Below, in pieces: positions 61,569 to 64,000 of a DNA stretch of 64,000 nucleotides (its first letter is position 1; the number at the start of each line of letters is the position of its first letter). The notes beneath the pieces are model-generated. The model searched no databases. It was not told the DNA's origin and saw only the letters and a list, made by a program, of their open reading frames with translations. This DNA is from Pseudomonas sp. Root562 (GTDB taxonomy: Bacteria > Pseudomonadota > Gammaproteobacteria > Pseudomonadales > Pseudomonadaceae). The translations under genes were made by a program, and so were the position numbers. The DNA is taken from positions 86,138 through 150,137 of the forward strand of contig NZ_LMGK01000021.1 in NCBI RefSeq assembly GCF_001427125.1, in the 5' to 3' direction.

Positions 61569-62288
61569 TCAGGGCATCAGCACTTCGATCGAGCCGTCAG
61601 CCGTCATGCTGACCTGGCTGGTGCCGGCTTCGACTTGTGGAGTGACCGGCGCCGCTTCGTCCATGCTGGCCGCTTTCATCATCATCGGCGCGCGCATGTA
61701 CGGTTGCGGATAGCCGTTGCTGTTGAGGTTCAGGTTGACGATTTTGTAGCCTTTGCCGCCCAGCGCATCGGTTGCCAGTTGCGCCCGTGCCTTGAAGGCA
61801 GTCACTGCTTCCTTGAGCAAGGTGTCTTCGCTGGCCTTGCGGGTTGGCGTGGCAATGGCGAAGTCCATGCCGCCCATCTTCAGGTCTGTGAGCAGTTCGC
61901 CGGTCAACTTCGACAGGGCGGCAAAGTCGGTGCTTTCCAGGCGCAACTCGGCGCGTTCACGCCAGCCGGTGATCTTCTGGCCTTTGGTGTCGTAGATCGG
62001 ATAGCTGTTGCGACTGCCTTGGCGCAGGGTGATGTCCTTGACCTGTTTGGCCTGGGCCAGCGCCTTGTTCATGGTGGTGCTGACGTCGGCCGCGAGTTTG
62101 GCCGGGTCGGTGTTTTGTTCTTCGGTGTAGAGGGTCACGATCATCAAGTCGCGAGCCACTTCCTGGCTGACTTCGGCGCGCAGGGAAATCTGGTTGTAAT
62201 GAAGTTCGTCGGCCGCCAGGGTCGGGAGGCTGGCGAAAGCGCCAACGCTCAGGGCAAGGAGGGCGGCGCTGCGGCGGAATGTGTGCAT
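61569..62288 (-). CDS. SIMPL-domain (DUF541) periplasmic protein
   Basis: 239 aa. Signal peptide about 25 residues (MHTFRRSAALLALSVGAFAS then LPTLAA), then the SIMPL domain with EVSQEVARDLMIVTLYTEEQ, and the end with QVSMTADGSIEVLMP. The family is of uncertain function in the periplasm, linked in some species to outer membrane or oxidative-stress phenotypes. It is divergent from roxS, the same pairing as in P. aeruginosa. Confidence 0.9.
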   Translation of the reverse strand: MHTFRRSAALLALSVGAFASLPTLAADELHYNQISLRAEVSQEVARDLMIVTLYTEEQNTDPAKLAADVSTTMNKALAQAKQVKDITLRQGSRNSYPIYDTKGQKITGWRERAELRLESTDFAALSKLTGELLTDLKMGGMDFAIATPTRKASEDTLLKEAVTAFKARAQLATDALGGKGYKIVNLNLNSNGYPQPYMRAPMMMKAASMDEAAPVTPQVEAGTSQVSMTADGSIEVLMP

Positions 62289-62408
62289 GAAAGCTCCTGG
62301 GATGATGTGCAGGGAATCGTTCGGGCCTGCGTGAACCCATCAGACTCTAGCGATAATGATCCGGTTCGCACAGTTACAACTTCTATACAGATAACGTGTG
62401 CTGGGCTT

Positions 62409-62561
62409 TTTGTGGTAAGGGAGCTTGCTCCCGTTCGGCTGCGAAGCAGTCGCAAAGTCGGATTGCAGGACCTCCCTGTTTTACCCGGTACGATGGAGCG
62501 GGCCTGCTACGCAGTCCAGCGGGACGGTGCGGCGATCCGACAAGCCCCCTCGCCACCACAG
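62409..62561. repeat. degenerate REPIN-like stretch
   Basis: GGGAGCTTGCTCCC and GGCTGCGAAGCAGTC units near 62417-62451 and a counterpart CCCCTCGCCACCA near 62548 echo the repeat at 44158. The copy is heavily eroded. It fills the 377-base gap before roxS, in which no gene is seen. Confidence 0.45.
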
Positions 62562-62665
62562 CGTTATCAGATTTGGCATGTGGTCGTTTGCCGCACTTTC
62601 GCTTCTGAAGGCGCCGCTTGGTTATACTCCCAATGATCCGCCTGGAGCGCTCATCAGGAGAGCTC

Positions 62666-63928
62666 ATGCTCGCCCCCGTTCAAATCACTTCCGCCACTCG
62701 CCAGAATCTCTGGCGGCTGACTTTCATCCGGACTTTGGTACTGGCTGCCCAAGCCGGGTCGGTAGGCCTGGCCTACTGGTTCGAATTGTTGCCGTTGCCC
62801 TGGTTTCAACTGGCCGCCACCCTCGGTTGCTCAATGCTGCTGTGTGCATTCACCGCGATTCGCTTGCGCACCTCATGGCCGGTGACCGAGCTGGAATACG
62901 CCGTACAACTGGCCTGCGACCTGTTTATCCACAGTGCCTTGCTGTATTTCTCCGGGGGGTCGACCAACCCCTTCGTTTCCTATTATCTGGTGCCGCTGAC
63001 CATCGCTGCCGTAACGTTGCCGTGGCGTTATTCGGTGATCCTGTCGGGCATTGCGCTGACGATGTACACCCTGTTGCTGGCACGCTTCTATCCGCTGCAA
63101 ACCTTCCCCATCGCCCGGGAAAACCTGCAGGTGTACGGGATGTGGCTGAGTTTCGCCCTGGCGGCGGCGGTGATCACCTTCTTCGCCGCTCGCATGGCCG
63201 AAGAACTGCGCCGACAGGAAGAGTTGCGCGCCATCCGCCGTGAAGAAGGCCTGCGCGACCAACAGCTCCTGGCTGTCGCCACCCAGGCCGCGGGCGCGGC
63301 GCATGAGCTGGGTACGCCATTGGCGACCATGAGCGTGCTGCTCAAGGAAATGCGCCAGGACCATCACGACCCTATGTTGCAGGACGACCTGAGCGTGTTG
63401 CAGGATCAAGTCAAGCTGTGCAAAGAGACCTTGCAGCAATTGGTACGCGCCGCCGAGGCCAATCGCCGGTTGGCGGTGGAAATGCAGGACGTTACCGATT
63501 GGCTCGACGAAGCGCTCAATCGCTGGCACCTGATGCGTCCGGAGGCCAGTTACCGCTTCCAGCGCCTCGGCCAGGGCACGGTGCCACGCATGGCGCCACC
63601 GCCTGACCTGACCCAGGCCTTGCTGAATTTGCTCAACAATGCCGCTGATGCCTGCCCGGAGGGCTTGCAGGTGACGCTGGACTGGGACGCCGAAAACCTC
63701 ACCATCAGCATCCGCGATCACGGCGCAGGCGTACCATTGGCTATCGCCGAACAGATCGGCAAACCGTTTTTTACCACCAAGGGCAAAGGCTTCGGCCTGG
63801 GCCTGTTTTTGAGCAAGGCCAGCGTGACACGCGCCGGCGGCTCAGTGAAACTCTACAGTCATGAGGAAGGTGGCACGCTCACCGAGCTGCGCCTGCCCCG
63901 TGTCGCCCGAGGAGACCAACATGAGTGA
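62666..63928 (+). CDS. roxS: redox sensor histidine kinase RoxS (RegB/PrrB family)
   Basis: 420 aa inner-membrane kinase. Six hydrophobic segments in the first ~180 residues; conserved quinone-site heptapeptide in GGSTNPFVSYY; H-box GAAHELGTPLATMSVLL with the phospho-His; ATP-binding N box NLLNNAADACPE, G boxes DHGAGVP and GKGFGLGLFL. Controls aerobic respiration and cyanide-insensitive oxidase genes with RoxR. ATG 62666 has CAGGAG at 5 bases; earlier in-frame starts at 62618 and 62633 are less likely. Stop overlaps roxR. Confidence 0.92.
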   Translation: MLAPVQITSATRQNLWRLTFIRTLVLAAQAGSVGLAYWFELLPLPWFQLAATLGCSMLLCAFTAIRLRTSWPVTELEYAVQLACDLFIHSALLYFSGGSTNPFVSYYLVPLTIAAVTLPWRYSVILSGIALTMYTLLLARFYPLQTFPIARENLQVYGMWLSFALAAAVITFFAARMAEELRRQEELRAIRREEGLRDQQLLAVATQAAGAAHELGTPLATMSVLLKEMRQDHHDPMLQDDLSVLQDQVKLCKETLQQLVRAAEANRRLAVEMQDVTDWLDEALNRWHLMRPEASYRFQRLGQGTVPRMAPPPDLTQALLNLLNNAADACPEGLQVTLDWDAENLTISIRDHGAGVPLAIAEQIGKPFFTTKGKGFGLGLFLSKASVTRAGGSVKLYSHEEGGTLTELRLPRVARGDQHE

Positions 63929-64000
63929 CGAAACCCAAGTCGAAGGCGAAGAACTGCCGCATTTGCTGCTGGTCGATGACGACGCCACCTTCACCCGCGT
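63921..64000 (+). CDS. roxR: response regulator RoxR, N-terminal part
   Basis: Truncated by the right window edge. Begins at ATG 63921, overlapping the roxS stop by 8 bases. The visible 26 residues include LLLVDDDATFTR, the receiver-domain acidic pocket. The DNA-binding Fis-type domain lies outside the window. Confidence 0.9.
   Translation, partial: MSDETQVEGEELPHLLLVDDDATFTR

Noticed and set aside
62425..63243. Second reading frame over the start of roxS
   Set aside because: Overlaps roxS in another frame; the kinase frame has all motifs.

Overview
The window is a stretch of chromosome from a Pseudomonas of the fluorescens/putida type. The evidence is gene content and order (nusA–pnp block, ampDE, piuABC, speC, fruBKA, opdP/dpp, roxSR, all arranged in segments familiar from P. 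aeruginosa and P. putida), GC-rich genes, and several REP/REPIN palindromes in the gaps. Both ends cut genes: rlmE on the left and roxR on the right.

Bases 1-15066 form a core information-processing block on the + strand: rlmE (end), ftsH, folP, glmM, tpiA, secG, tRNA-Leu(GAG), initiator tRNA-fMet, rimP, nusA, infB, rbfA, truB, rpsO and pnp. It is punctuated by terminators and RNA hairpins that probably set transcript levels and autoregulation. Bases 15095-20477 hold tRNA-Thr(CGT), a small acidic protein, nadC (minus strand), a large DUF1631 protein and the peptidoglycan-recycling/beta-lactamase-signalling pair ampDE. Next come a chemoreceptor (20615-22645), then tatD and cra on the minus strand, divergent from the fructose phosphotransferase operon fruBKA, with a Cra operator between them. 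A Tat-exported PhoD phosphatase follows.

Bases 32271-38971 are an iron-uptake cluster: a PepSY/flavoreductase (PiuB type), the TonB receptor PiuA, the hydroxylase PiuC and a Sel1-repeat protein, with a candidate Fur box in the piuA/piuC divergent gap. Bases 38972-42407 look like an inserted accessory segment of lower GC. It carries a 738-residue protein that resembles the two halves of the alpha-xenorhabdolysin binary pore-forming toxin (XaxA plus XaxB) joined in one chain, followed by an unrecognised 295-residue partner. A small hairpin with a six-codon leader reading frame lies between them. This is the most unusual content of the window.

Bases 42468-49658 return to core genes: speC (ornithine decarboxylase), a four-gene betaine/osmoprotectant-type ABC transporter and prfC. 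A small secreted acidic protein follows. Bases 50314-61107 are a dipeptide uptake locus on the minus strand: three dipeptide-binding proteins, an OprD-family porin and the DppBCDF transporter, with palindromes in the gaps that could grade expression. The window ends with a SIMPL-domain protein and the redox two-component pair roxS-roxR.
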